Below are positions 46,161-59,205 of a DNA stretch of 64,000 bases, in pieces. The notes beneath the pieces are model-generated. The model made no database searches. It was given only the letters and a program-made list of their open reading frames with translations, and was not told the DNA's origin. Source of the DNA: Paragordius varius (taxonomy: Eukaryota; Nematomorpha); contig OZ176057.1 of NCBI GenBank assembly GCA_964247055.1, positions 5,456,001 through 5,520,000 on the forward strand, given 5' to 3'. The position numbers and the translations under genes are program-made. The stretch's first letter is position 1. Every line of letters begins with the position of its first letter.

Positions 46161-49000
46161 GTTTGTGTATATAATGATTTAAAAAAGAGCATACAAAGAA
46201 TTCGAAGTAAAAATAAATCAACAAATCTCCTATCAAGACTAATTTTAACAAAATTTAAAAAAATAATTTTTTAAAAAAACGGTTAATCTAAACTTTAGAA
46301 TCAAGTTAAAATTATGTATTTATTCAAGAACCATTTTATAATTTCAAATCAAAATATTCTTAAACCTTATATTTCCCAAATTTAATTTATGGTTAAATTG
46401 AACAAATTTTTTACTGCCTACATATTTTACCTTGATTTTGAGATAACCTTTCTTTGAAACTTTCATCGTGATTGTTTGAATTCTCAAAAGTATTTCTCCA
46501 TACTAAAGTTTGGCCTTTATATGTACAAGTTGCTACATATCTAAAATAATAATACAGTAAAAATAAAGACAAAAACGTACGAAAAACCCTTCATTATAAG
46601 CTCTCTATCGCTTTGAGTTACAAATTAATAAGAGAGATGTAAATTGTTAATAATATATTATTTTTATTTCACAATCTTAATCGTAGACCAACAAAGTCCT
46701 ATTGCTATAACGTATTCGCAATGTTGGCTGGGCCATAAAAATACGTCGACGACAAAAGACAGTTTTCTAATGACTTTAGGCATGTGTGTTACGTTAAAAA
46801 TTGCCTCAAATAACCATAAAGTATAAATATTATGAATAAAAATTACTTTGTAATATGAAAACTCAGATCAAAAGCCTTACCCTTGATAACAATCTTAATC
46901 ATAATGATTATATGAAATTAATCAAATGATCAAAATATAGCTCTTTAAAAAAATAAATATGTCGTTTAGTAATATAGCTTTTATAATTTAATGGTTACTT
47001 AAATGATAAAAATATCAGAAATTCGTAAAAATAAACAATCTTAAAACTATTTTTTCAAAATTTTAAATTTTAAAAAAAACCAAAAAATAATTTTCAAAAC
47101 AAAATAACTTTGCATCAGGTGAAAATGTACAATTCAAAACGTATTGGTTCATTTGTTCCGTCTTGCTTTGGAAACAATGTTGATTCGTATTAAAATTATC
47201 AAAGCTTTGTAGTAATAAATTACCATTTTCATCATTACAATGTAAAACTTCGTCATCTGAAGTTGGTCCATCATTGTTTACAATATCCTTCTTATTTTGC
47301 CTTATTTGGGCAAAATTTTCACCGCTCTTTTTATCTAATAAAGCGATTAAAATTTTTGTTAATATTGTCAACGAGAACAAATATTTTATGTTAAAATAAT
47401 AGAGTGAATTCTTGTAAAAAATATTATTAAATTAAACTATATCCAAAAATTTAACTAAAACAAAAGAAAATAATTATAATAAGATACACATTGAAAAAGA
47501 TACCATGTATCAAAAATTTTGGATATAGTTTAATTTTATATCTTTTACGAGAATTCTCAAATTATTATTTTATTAAACTTTTTGTTTTTGAGTTTGATTC
47601 GGATTCAGAGAAACCAACAGTTATTTGATGTTGGGGCGAGCCAATACATTTTAGCGGAGTGCAAAATTCATACATACGGAGTTGAAGTGATTTATGAAGT
47701 GCCATATATAACACATTGGGAAGACACGTCCTAAGTCCACCATTGTAGGACAAGGTTGAGGAATGTGGTGATTTTTTCAACGATCTTATATGATGGCGAT
47801 TAGTATCTTGGCTAACATTCAAATTTAGGTTAAATATGTTGTTTGCCATGATATTATTAGTGTTGTTGTAATTAACAGAGTTTGGATGGCCAGTTTGATT
47901 TTCATTTTCTAAGGGTATTTTTAACAAATTAAAATTATTTACATATATACACCTCTCTATCTGACAAAACAAATAAAAAGTATACAGATTAATATATTTT
48001 GTTGTAAAGAAAACCATAAATTCAAGGATTTTTTTTCTATAACATATAATTACAAAATAAAACTATGTTTTCCCAATTTACAAGTCTATTTTAATTTCAA
48101 AACCTAATACAAAATTTTAGATTTTTAAGGGAATCAACGTTACAAAAATATTTGTATTATAAATAATAATGGTTTTATGTGCTTTGCCTTTATTGAATAT
48201 TTCAATTTTTATACTTCTGATGGTAACAAATAGATAAAATTTAATATTAAATTTAACATAAAATTTTATAATCTTTTTTCCATCATATTTTAGTAAATAT
48301 CAATGCAATTTTAAAAAAAAAATTAAAAGATGGTCAATAATAAATTTAACATACAGAAAAAATATACGAATAAAACGTAAAAATATAAAAAATATTTTTT
48401 AAAGACAGCCATTTTAAAACCTCAATTTTTCTCACATATAAGTTAGGGTTGGAATTATTTAGGCTTATGATGGGATTTACATTGTTTTTGATGTTTGTTA
48501 TAACATAGATTCGTATATAATTGTAACCTATATGGAAATTATTTGAAATGTGGAGAATATTAAAAAATTTTATAATCAAACAAATAAAATATAATTGTAT
48601 GATTTAATTTATTTAAAAGTTGCAAATAGCCACTTTAAATCCATGTTTAAACAAAATATATTTAAAGCAATTACCTAAAGCAGCCAGATATATTTCGTCT
48701 GCCGTAAAAAAAGAAATATTGTTAACTTGCTAAATAATTCAGATTATTAATTATAAATATATATTTAAAAAATATAAATTTTATGGTATTACTGATTCCG
48801 GATGCTGTAATGTGCGAAAGGATGATTGGAATCCCCGATTTTTAATAATCTCATTGAATGATCATAGCCAGTCGTAGCAAAAAATTTTACCATTTCAGTA
48901 TGAGTATAAATATTGCAAATTTTTTCCACATATGTCATATGAGATACGAGAACCGCTGAGAATACTGGTGAGCAAGATATAACAAAACAAAAGTTTATCT

Positions 49001-49556
49001 TCCAAATTTAATACGGAATCAGGCTGACATCCGCATCAAATTGAAATTTTTAGTTTGTCACAATTCCTGATATGCATTAAAAAATCTAAAATATTTTCTA
49101 CTAAACGCATTCTAAAAACCATAACTTTTCCTAAACAAAATAAACATGTAATGAACCATTCTGCCCGAAAGAGTAATTTTCTACCTTGAAGCAAATTTTT
49201 GAATTTATGTATGTATGAATACCACCTAGATTAGAGAAATTCGAATGAAAATTTGGGACAACTTAAATAAAATGAGCTTATATCGTTAAAGTTAACGTTT
49301 AAATATAATTAATAATGTTGTATGCTATGCAAATATTTTTTGTCTCCAATAAAAATTAGACTTTATATTTTTATAATATGGATATATAAAATTTTAAAAT
49401 TCATTAAGGCTTAATTTATCCTTGTAGATTATACCAGTGAGTATAAAATTAAAGGTTTAATAAATTTAACTTATAGTTCTAATTTTATAAAATATGTTTT
49501 CTCATTTAGGGTTTTGCTTAATATATTATCCAGTTTTAAAATAACTCTTTTGCATA

Positions 49557-49593
<37 letters not shown>

Positions 49594-50021
49594 GTAACTT
49601 GACAAACCAAATCCTTCCATTTTATTTAAAAATCTTTTATATATATTAAGAGTATTAATTTCGATAACAATCATTTTAAATATAATCTATTATAAATATT
49701 TGGAATTAAATTTTATAATGAACACTTTATTGCTTACAAGTCATCCTTTTACTCTTAAACAAACAATCCCTCACCACTCGGCAGATTGTTGCCCTTATTA
49801 TTCCAAAAATAAACCACTTATTAGGATTTTGTGGAAAAAATACTATATTTTAAACATGTTTTTATTTAAAATCCTAAATGGTTTTGTTAGGAATCATATC
49901 CTGGTTTGATGAAAATATTTTTTGGATATATGCGATGTCCTAAATTAAATTTAAAATATTTAAAACAACAGATTTAGCAACTATCGAATGTTCATTATCC
50001 TCTTTTAATTAGGTAAAGGGC
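49001..50021. other. Spacer between LST8 C and cassette III
   Basis: Diverged copy of 17,047-18,042, with a TA microsatellite at about 49,560-49,592. No gene is recognised. Confidence 0.6.
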
Positions 50022-50115
50022 AAAGTCGGCCTGCTTCGCAGCCGGACTTCTTTAAAAAAAATGAATCAACTCTTATCCCTAACCTAACCCTGACCCAAAA
50101 TCGAGAGCCTTAAAG
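50022..50115 (-). repeat. E element, minus orientation (diverged), cassette III
   Basis: Counterpart of 18,043-18,140: one hairpin (CGGCCTGCTTCGCAGCCGG) and the tail ATCCCTAACCTAACCCTGACC. Confidence 0.85.
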
Positions 50116-50832
50116 TTTTTCCATATAAAATTAAGTTTCTATGAAACATGTTTGACGGCCAAAACATATAAAATAATCCTACACATACATTGATAATATT
50201 AATTTATTGTTATTTTTTTCTTGACACCAGATGTAACTTAGAGTAATGGACAATTGTCAGGCAAATATTTAATATTAGTTCCTCAAAAAAAATATTTCGA
50301 ATGATTTTAACTTAAACTGCCATTAATATAGAATTAAAAAAGAAATAATTTTAATTTAGCTATTTTTATAAATAAATGCTTGTTTTCAAATATAGGCGGT
50401 CTAGTTTGGACAAAACATCCTAATTTTTAAGAATAATTAATTTTTAAATTAAAAAATATAAGGTTGAATAAGTTTTTATAATTTGATGATAAAATCAATA
50501 TGGAAAATTAGCAGATTACTTGCCAATACTTTTTAGGCTACCACAAAATTTTCATTAAAGTATTTAAAAATTATATATATATGCCTAAACAATATGATTT
50601 ATATTAAGGATTTTGATGAAAATTATAGGTAAACATGGTATATAATGTTTATAAGTGCTAATATCTAAAAAGTGTTTTGTCCAATGTTTTTTACTAATAC
50701 TAGCGCTGATCAATAATTATTTTCTAAAAAAATTGAACTTTTGTTACCTATCTCAATATTATTAATAAAATATAATTGGAATCTTACATTTAAGTACAAA
50801 AATATTCATAAATATAAGGTATAAGTAGTAAG

Positions 50833-50942
50833 AAAATGCGTGGGTCTCGGCCTGATTCGCAGCTCGAGGAAGTCCTGCGGACTTCTTTAAGAAAATGAAC
50901 CAACTCCAATCCCTTACCCTAACCCTAGCCCACATAGTCGAA
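50833..50942 (-). repeat. E element, minus orientation, cassette III
   Basis: Counterpart of 18,860-18,975. Substitutions in the first stem (CTGATTCGCAGCTCGAG) weaken that hairpin, while the AAGTCC-TGC-GGACTT stem is intact. Confidence 0.9.
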
Positions 50943-52310
50943 AACTTACAGTATCATACTATAAACTAGAGATTGAAATAATTTACATTTTTTACCATAT
51001 AACCAAATATTTTTTTCCAAACTGTAGTAAAGAATATAAATGCCAACTGTTTTTAAAAGATTTCAATTCAGCTTATGAATAAGAGGAACTAATTATTAAA
51101 AATTGAGGTATCTTATGATATTTTTATTCAACATTAATATCATGTTTTCATTTGTTCAAGTTATTATCGTGTGGTTATATATAATTATTACATGAAGAAA
51201 TTCTTTTGATTGATTTTTTAAAAGATTTGTTAATTTTAAATTAAACTGTTTATTAATGCTTAATCATGAAGACATTATGAATGATGGAGAATTATAGTAC
51301 AGGCTTAGAAGGTTTCGCGAAAATTTTAATAATCCATTAAATTTAAATAAAAATTAAGATCCATTTCACAATTGAGAATGTTACATTTCTAAAGTGAATA
51401 AATGTTAAGATAGCAACTTGATATTATGTATTGATATTAAATGTAGTTTTAATAAAGGTAACTCTTAAATGACAAAGTTTCGGCCTTCAATTCAACTGAA
51501 TCCAAACTTCTTACTTTAACCCTTATCCCCACAGTACACAACTTGTTCTCAATCTTATTTACCATTTTATTAGTTGAGTTAAAACAAAATAATACCTTAT
51601 ATATGATTGATTCCTATTTTAAAATCAATATATAGTACTATTAATTAAGAGAGAATTATTATATCTAGGTAATTATCGTAAGCACACTTTGAATATTGTT
51701 TACCCAAATATAATTATCTGAGATGATTGATCTAATTATTTTGGATGGAAACTCAAAAAACGCAATTCAGAGCTCTTTGTTGTTGAAAGCTTATTATTAT
51801 ATGATTTCAAGATTATTTGATTTTTATATTAATTTTAAAAGGTTGCAAAAAGCATTTGAAAAAAAATCAAAATAAATAATTATAAATCTTTTAGATAATA
51901 ATCTATAAATTTCCTGAAAACATTCTTTTTTTTAAAAAAAGCCTTTACAATCACTAAATTATATACCAATCTTTATTCCTATTACACAGGTTAAAACTTA
52001 AATACTTCTATAAAAAATTATTTTTTTTAATATTGAAACATATTAGATTAATTAATTAATAAATTTTGATATTAGCAATTTGTGTAATCAAACATTTAAG
52101 TAAGAAAATAAATTCAAATTTCTCATTTATTATTACTACTTAATTGTTAAAATATTATTGCCATATTTTTTTAACATATTTTTCTCCGAATTTTATTTAC
52201 ATTTCTTTATAGGCGCCAGCCAATTATAACATTAATGTAATAATAAAGAATTTATTTTTAGATATGATGATTGATGGATGCTATAATAATAATAATATGT
52301 TTTATTTGAA
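50943..52310. other. AT-rich spacer, cassette III left end
   Basis: Aligns with 18,976-20,340. The minus-strand patch corresponding to 19,478-19,594 is preserved (about 51,458-51,574), whereas the plus-strand fragment corresponding to 19,284 is interrupted. No further gene is seen. Confidence 0.6.
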
Positions 52311-52530
52311 TGTGCAGATGGGGGGGGGAATAATAAAATAGAGGCGCCCAAACAATGTTGCGCAATAAAGAAAGAAAGGGACGGAATAAATAATAATAAT
52401 AATAAGAATAAGAGAGGGAAACGAAAGATATGTGAAACATTTTTCCAGAAGGGGGGAGAAAAAGGCGCAAATGCGCACATTAATTTGATTGGCTAAAAAG
52501 ATAGCATACACATTATGCCCTATATAAAGG
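52311..52530 (+). promoter_or_regulatory. TATA promoter region, cassette III (C)
   Basis: Nine G (52,320-52,328), TAATAA repeats, TTCCAGAA plus GGGGGGAGAAAAAGGC, GCGCAAATGCGCAC, GATTGGC (52,487-52,493) and TATATAAA (52,521-52,528) inside CCCTATATAAAGGG. All landmark motifs equal those of promoter A. Confidence 0.6.
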
Positions 52531-53608
52531 GCGAAAAATTTACTTTTTTCATTTATTTAATTTTTTTTTTGCCTTGCACATTTTTTGAGATGGATGGATA
52601 GATTGGGTCCATATGCAATTTCCCTTTCCATGTCTTGATCTGTCCGGCTATACAATGTATGTGCCATTACTATATAAGGTAAATTGTTTTTATTTAATCA
52701 TTAGAATACCATTGTTAATTGAAAAAAAAGGAAACTGCCCAACAAATCCTAGAAAGACAATCGAGCACAATATAACGACAAAGTATTAACAAGGCTGATA
52801 TTATACGACTGGATTGGGAAAATACGTTTCTTATACAATTCTGATCAAACAATATATGTAAGTTTTGCATGTTTTATGTGATACAGTATAATTACAAATG
52901 TTTTGCTGGGTTTGCATTAAAATATTGTCAGTTACATTTCATAGTAAAGAAGATTTATTGACTTTTACAAGAATCTTTTCTTGCTTTAGCCATTACTTTT
53001 AAATTTACTTGTCTATTCTATCTGGCAAATTTTAACACAAACCTAATAATATTTTAATAATTATACTGTAATTTTCCATTTTTTTTAAAAACTAAATAAA
53101 TGTCTAATTATGATACTATATTGCTAACAAGTCGTTTTCTTAATCTTTTAAATATTTTTTTTCATTTGATTAAGGAAGATATAGAAAGTGAAATGTTATA
53201 ATTATTTAGATGCTTGCTTGTTTTGAAATCTAAAATATCCATGCAATTTAAAATAATTTTACATAAATTATAGCACTTGGTAACATAATTTTGTATTAAA
53301 TTTCTTTCTCTAAAATCTTGTAAAAAAATTTTGATAAGGGAGAGGAAGTGCTAACATATAAAGGTTACCTTATGTTATTATTTTTTAGGTGCATGCTTGT
53401 CCTATAAAATTTAATTTTTTAACAAATGAATTCATATTCTATATGGCTTAATATATGGGCATTAACTAAATTTTATTAGATTTTAAAAATGATGCTGTAA
53501 AAACCACTATTTTGTTATCATTTTTTTTAGGAAATTGCTGAAATTCCGGAAAAAAAATTTCAGAAAATTTGTTTAATTTAATCAATTTTCCTTAAAATTT
53601 ATAAAAAC
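52531..53608 (+). other. Transcript-like region, cassette III
   Basis: Counterpart of 20,561-21,570: exon-like segment, short GTAAATTG...CATTAG intron candidate (about 52,679-52,704), GTAAGT donor near 52,859, then 160-bp repeat relatives. Indels break the frame proposed for copy A, which argues that the RNA, if made, is non-coding here. Confidence 0.4.
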
Positions 53609-53797
53609 TTGTATATAAATTTCTCGCGGCAGCCTCAATATTTTGGAGAACCGCGTGTTGGCCACCCCTCCTCGAAAAAATTCCTAGTATATAAATTATG
53701 CACAACAAATTGGTTACTTTGGGTTTTCTGGCGTTTATTCATTGATATAACCTCTTCTTTTCATGTTTTCTATTTTTTCATACATAAAACTCCTTAA
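53609..53797 (+). CDS. Possible exon, unrecognised (cassette III)
   Basis: Open frame with FSRQPQYFGEPRVGHPSSKK, then a hydrophobic tail ending FIHKTP. It shares its first ~28 residues with 21,571-21,711 and diverges after a 1-bp difference. There is no ATG at its start, so if real it is an exon. Confidence 0.27.
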   Translation: MYINFSRQPQYFGEPRVGHPSSKKFLVYKLCTTNWLLWVFWRLFIDITSSFHVFYFFIHKTP

Positions 53798-53799
53798 GG

Positions 53800-55330
53800 T
53801 AGTTTAAAAAGTAATAAAAATGGTTTTAAAGTTTCGCAAAAATATACTAAAATTATTTAAAACTGTTCAAAATTTGTTAAAAAAAGTGAGAAATTGTTTA
53901 AAAATCAATTAGAAGTTATAAAAATTGGTTAAAAGTTGTAAATTTCAAAACTCGGTTAAAATTTTCTTTAAATCGGTTTAAATTTGCTAAAAATTTGCCG
54001 AAAATCGGTTAAAAATTTGTTAAAAACCCGTTAAAATATGTTAAAGATCGGTTAAAATATGTTAAAGATCGGTTAAAATATGTTAAAAATCGGTTAAAGT
54101 TTTCTTAAAATTTGTTAAAAATCGGTTAAAAATTTCTAAAAATTTGTTAAAAATCGGTTAAAATATTCTTAAAATTTGTTAAAAATCGCTTAAAGTTTTC
54201 TTAAAATTTGTTAAAAATCGGTTAAAATTTGCCAAAAATCGGTTAAAATTTTCTAAAAATTTGTTAAAAATCGGTTAAAATTTGCCAAAGATCGGTTAAA
54301 ATTTTCCAAAAATCGGTAAAAATTTGCCAAAAATGGGTTAAAGTTTTCTTAAAATTTGTTAAAAATTGGTTAAAGTTTTCTTAAAATCTGTTAAAAATTG
54401 GTTAAAGTTCTCTTAAAATATGTTAAAAATCGGTTAAAATTTTCTAAAAATTTGTTAAAGTTTTCTTAAAATATGTTACAATTCGGTTAAAATATTCTAA
54501 AAATTTGTTAAAAATCGGTTAAAGTTTTCTTAAAATTTGTTAAAAATCGGTTAAAGTTTTCTAAAAATTTGTTAAAAATCGGTTAAAGTTTTCTTAAAGT
54601 TTGTTAAAAATCGGTTAAAATTTTCCAAAAATCGGTAAAAATTTGCCAAAAATGGGTTAAAGTTTTCTTAAAATTTGTTAAAAATCGGTTAAAGTGTTCT
54701 TAAAATATGTTAAAAATCCGTTAAAGTTTTTTTAAAATTTGCCAAAAATCGGTTAAAATTTGCCAAAAGTATATTAAAATTTGCCAAAAATCGCTTAAAG
54801 TTTTCTTAAAATTTTCTAAAAATTTGTTAAAAATTCTTAAAATATGTTAAAAATCGGTTAAAAATTTCTAAAAATTTGCTAAAAATCGGTTAAATTTTTC
54901 TTAAAATTTGTTACAAATCGGTTAAAGTTTTCTTAAAATATGTTAAAAATCGGTTAAAGTTTTCTTAAAATTTTTTACAAATCGGTTAAAGTTTTCTTAA
55001 AATATGTTAAAAATCGGTTAAATTTTTCTTAAAATTTGTTGAAAATCGGTTAAATTTTTCTTAAAATTTGTTAAAAATCGGTTAAAATTTTCTAAAAATT
55101 TGTTAAAAATCGCTTAAAGTTTTCTTAAAATTTGTTAAAAATCGGTTAAAGTTTTGTAAAAATATGTTAAAAATCGGTTAAAAATTTCTAAAAATTTTCT
55201 AAAAATATCCTAAAAATTTTCTAAAAATTTGTTAAAAATCGGTTAAAATATACTTTAAATTTACTAAAAATCGGTTAAAAATATGTCTATAAATCCAAAT
55301 TTTCTAGCTAATAATAATTGCCTAAAAATC
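53800..55330. repeat. Gamma satellite array
   Basis: About 1.5 kb of tandem units around AAAAATCGGTTAAA, often in a composite ~32-bp period (GTTAAAAATCGGTTAAAGTT plus TTCTTAAAATTT). Variants include CCAAAAATCGG and CTAAAAATTTG. It is found complete only here; its first bases also occur at 21,745-21,888. On the complementary strand the core is AACCGATTTTT, comparable to the alpha core AACCGCTAAAA. Confidence 0.95.
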
Positions 55331-55528
55331 GGAAAATTTAAAAAAATGCTTAAATTGTAAATATTAATTCGCTCAATTCAGCAAAATTGTTTAAGAAAAA
55401 TGCCCGCAAATTGGTTTTTTAGATAATCACACACAAAACATATCATTCATTCTTAAATAGCGTTTTTTTAATTATTATATTGTATCGTTTATATTTATCA
55501 ATTTATATATTTTCATTATTTTTTTTAG

Positions 55529-55612
55529 AATGTGTTGCCTCAATCAATTATTTGCACAAAAACTGAAACGAATCGTAAATGAAAAAATTTTGGCTCGATA
55601 TTTCGGAATTTG
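55529..55612 (+). other. Exon-like module after gamma array
   Basis: Starts AATGTGTTG after TTTTTTTAG and ends TTTCGGAATTTG|GTAATT, the same boundaries as M1. The frame from the first ATG is open throughout: MCCLNQLFAQKLKRIVNEKI followed by LARYFGIW. Together with M1 it indicates an exon type placed at the right edge of arrays. Confidence 0.42.
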
Positions 55613-55825
55613 GTAATTTCTTTACAGTTTAATAATTCAAATAAGTAGTTTATTATTATATTTATATTAAACTGTAAAAGTTTATTTATTTAATAATATA
55701 CTTACCATTAGTTAATAAAACATTTATTAAAATATTTTTTAAAACATTTGTTTTTTTATTTGAGTTGTTTTGATATTTCAGTTTTTTTAATTTATCAGTT
55801 ATTTTTATTAAGCAGTTTTTTAACA
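55613..55825. other. AT-rich spacer
   Basis: AT-rich sequence passing into degenerate beta-like repeats. Nothing else is seen. Confidence 0.6.
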
Positions 55826-56375
55826 CTTCGATTCAAATTGGGGTATCTAAATACCCCAGACTAAATTAAAATTAAAATTTTAAAAAAACTACCGAAGGAA
55901 ACGGTCCCAATTTAAATTTATGCTTCTATCCCGATAATTATTATATAAATATGCCAAATTATCTTGATAAAATTTTGTTTTGAAAAAAAAGTTCCATCTC
56001 AAACTACTTCGACGCCATTTTTATTTTACAAAAATTTTGCAAAATATCGTCTTCATTTAATTTTAAGGGTAAAACTAAAGCTTATTTTTATATAAATTAC
56101 ATCTAACATTGAAATAAATAGAAAAAGCGGTTTATTTTGTATTATTTTTTAATTTTACAATTTGACACATGTCACGTTGACTAAATTTTTACCTTTCAGT
56201 TTTAGCTCAAAATAAGTAATATCAAGTATTTTTAAATAAATTTTTTTATATATTTCGGTTTATTAATGTTATATAAGTGCAAAATTTTGCCATGGATTCG
56301 ATTGCTCCCATACTTTATAAAGTATTTGATTTTAAACAGGCCTGGGGTATCCAACTACCCCAATTTGAATCGAAG
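55826..56375. mobile_element. 550-bp MITE with hairpin-bearing inverted ends
   Basis: Left end CTTCGATTCAAATTGGGGTA and right end complementary over ~36 bp (with a few mismatches). Each terminus also contains its own small palindrome (GGGGTAT-CTAA-ATACCCC; GGGGTA-TCCAAC-TACCCC). It is inserted in beta-type repeats. The interior is AT-rich with no transposase; a short frame at 56,266 crosses the right terminus and is not a gene. No clear target-site duplication is seen. Confidence 0.8.
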
Positions 56376-56399
56376 GACTAAAATGAGTGTGTTGCATCC

Positions 56400-59205
56400 A
56401 AGTGTTAATTTATCAGTTATTTTAATAGTTGTTTTTATTAAGCAGTTGTTTTAATTAGTTGTTTATATAATCATTCGTTTTTATTAATCAGTTGTTTTTA
56501 TTAATCATTTGTATTAATTAATCAGTTGTATTAATTAATCAGTTGTTTTAATTAATCAGTTGTTTTAATTAATCAGTTGTTTTAATTAATCAGTTGTTTT
56601 TATTAATCAGTTGTTTTTATTAATCAGTTGTTTTTATTAATCAGTTGTTTTTATTAATCAGTTGTCTATATTAATCAGTTGTCTATATTAATCAGGTGTT
56701 ATAATCAGTTGTTTTTATTAATCAGTTGTTTTTATTAATCAGTTGTTTTTATTAATCAGTTGTCTATATTAATCAGGTGTTATAATCAGTTGTTTTTATT
56801 AATCAGTTGTTTTTATTAATCAGTTGTTTTTATTAATCAGTTGTTTTAATTAATCAGTTGTTTTAATTAATCAGTTGTTTTTATTAAGCAGTTGTCTATA
56901 TTAATCAGTTGTCTATATTAATCAGTTGTCTATATTAATCAGGTGTTATAATCAGTTGTTTTTATTAATCAGTTGTTTTTATTAATCAGTTGTTTTTATT
57001 AATCAGTTGTTTTAATTAATCAGTTGTTTTTATTAAGCAGTTGTCTATATTAATCAGTTGTCTATATTAATCAGGTGTTATAATCAGTTGTTTTTAATCA
57101 GTTGTTTTTATTAATCAGTTGTTTTTATTAATCAGTTGTTTTATTAATCAGTTGTATTAATAAATCATTTGTTTTATTCATCAGTTGTTTTAATTAATCA
57201 GTTGTTTTATTAATCAGTTGTTTTATTAATCAGTTGTTTTATTAATCAGTTGTTTTATTAATCAGTTGTTTTATTAATCAGTTGTTTTATTAATCAGTTG
57301 TTTTTATTAATCAGTTGTATTAATTAATTATTTGATTTTATTAATCAGTTGCTGTTTTTATTAATCAGTTGTTTTAATTAATCAGTTGTTTTTATTAATC
57401 AGTTGTTTTTATTAATCAGTTGTTTTTATTAATCAGTTGTTTGTTGTTTTTATTAATCAGTTGTTTTTATTAATCAGTTGTTTTTATTAATCAGTTGTAT
57501 TAATTAATCATTTTTATTAATCAGTTGTATTAATTAATCAGTTGTATTAATTAATCAGTTGTATTAATTAATCAGTTGTATTAATTAATCAGTTGTTTTA
57601 ATTAATCAGTTGTTTTTATTAATCAGTTGTTTTTATTAATCAGTTGTTTGTTGTTTTTATTAATCAGTTGTTTTTATTAATCAGTTGTATTAATTAATCA
57701 TTTTTATTAATCAGTTGTTTTAATTAATCAGTTGTTTTAATTAATCAGTTGTTTTAATTAATCAGTTGTTTTAATTAATCAGTTGTTTTTATTAATCAGT
57801 TGTTTGTTGTTTTTATTAATCAGTTGTTTTTATTAATCAGTTGTTTTTATTAATCAGTTGTCTATATTAATCAGTTGTCTATATTAATCAGGTGTTATAA
57901 TCAGTTGTTTTTATTAATCAGTTGTTTTTATTAATCAGTTGTTTTTATTAATCAGTTGTTTTTATTAATCAGTTGTTTTAATTAATCAGTTGTTTTTATT
58001 AATCAGTTGTTTTTATTAATCAGTTGTTTTTATTAATCAGTTGTTTTTATTAATCAGTTGTTTGTTGTTTTTATTAATCAGTTGTTTTTATTAATCAGTT
58101 GTTTTTATTAATCAGTTGTCTATATTAATCAGTTGTCTATATTAATCAGGTGTTATAATCAGTTGTTTTTATTAATCAGTTATTTTTATTAATCAGTTGT
58201 TTTTATTAATCAGTTGTTTTTATTAATCAGTTGCTTTAATTAATCAGTTGTTTTAATTAATCAGTTGTCTATATTAATCAGTTGTCTATATTAATCAGTT
58301 GTCTATATTAATCAGGTGTTATAATCAGTTGTTTTTATTAATCAGTTGTTTTTATTAATCAGTTGTTTTTATTAATCAGTTGTTTTTATTAATCAGTTGT
58401 TTTATTAATCAGTTGTATTAATAAATCATTTGTTTTATTCATCAGTTGTTTTTATTAAGCAGTTGTTTTAATTAATCAGTTGTTTTATTAATCAGTTGTT
58501 TTATTAATCAGTTGTTTTTATTAATCAATTGTATTAATTAATTATTTGATTTTATTAATCAGTTGTTGTTTTTATTAATCAGTTGTTTTAATTAATCAGT
58601 TGTTTTTATTAATCAGTTGTTTGTTGTTTTTATTAATCAGTTGTTTTTATTAATCAGTTGTTTTTATTAATCATTTGTATTAATTAATCATTTTTATTAA
58701 TCAGTTGTATTAATTAATCAGTTGTATTAATTAATCAGTTGTATTAATTAATCAGTTGTATTAATTAATCAGTTGTATTAATTAATCAGTTGTTTTAATT
58801 AATCAGTTGTTTTTATTAATCAGTTGTTTGTTGTTTTTATTAATCAGTTGTTTTTATTAATCAGTTGTTTTTATTAATCAGTTGTCTATATTAATCAGTT
58901 GTCTATATTAATCAGTTGTTTTTATTAATCAGTTGTTTTTATTCATCATTTGTTTTATTCATCATTTGTTTTAATTAATCAGTTGTTTTAATTAATCAGC
59001 TGTTTTAATTAATCAGTTGTTTTAATTAATCAGTTGTTTTAAGTAATCAGTGTTCTTAATTAATCAGTTGTTTTAATTAATCAGTTTTAATTAATCAGTT
59101 GTTTTAATTAATCAGTTGTTTTAATTTATCAGTATTTATTAGCTTATTAATCATTTTATTAATCATTTGTTATTATTATGTGATTTTATTCATAAGTTGT
59201 TTCAT
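56400..59205. repeat. Beta satellite with higher-order structure
   Basis: About 2.8 kb of 17-bp TTTTTATTAATCAGTTG units. Marker variants recur in order: GTCTATATTAATCAG doublets, CAGGTGTTATAATCAG (56,694, 56,776, 56,941, 57,073, 57,890, 58,147, 58,315) and TTGTTTGTTGTTTTTATTAA (57,440, 57,646, 57,805, 58,060, 58,620, 58,826). This is a higher-order repeat produced by repeated block duplication. The right end (from about 58,970) matches 2,470-2,702 of cassette I. Confidence 0.95.

Larger units (their letters stand above)
44370..49000 (-). pseudogene. LST8-like WD40 gene, copy C (damaged first exon)
   Basis: Third copy of the LST8 homologue. Supported exons: 48,729-48,675 (a 3-bp insertion gives NISFFTADEIYLAALG); 48,527-48,436 (IRIYVITNIK); a WD segment about 47,960-47,565; an exon ending at 47,109 (TFSPDAK); 46,540-46,431 (YVATCTYKGQTLVW); 45,030-44,857 (NKWVWCLRF); 44,491-44,370 (ACSDGKARLW to the terminal TAG). 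Exon lengths equal those of copy A except for the one insertion. The first exon (about 49,000-48,790) has a 1-bp loss that shifts frame just before the conserved LQHPES stretch, and no intact upstream start is seen. Apart from that it is the best-preserved 3' part. It could still be expressed from an internal start, but loss of function is more likely. Confidence 0.78.

Noticed and set aside
56266-56454. 62-codon plus-strand frame
   Set aside because: It spans the right inverted end of the 550-bp MITE and the following beta repeats.
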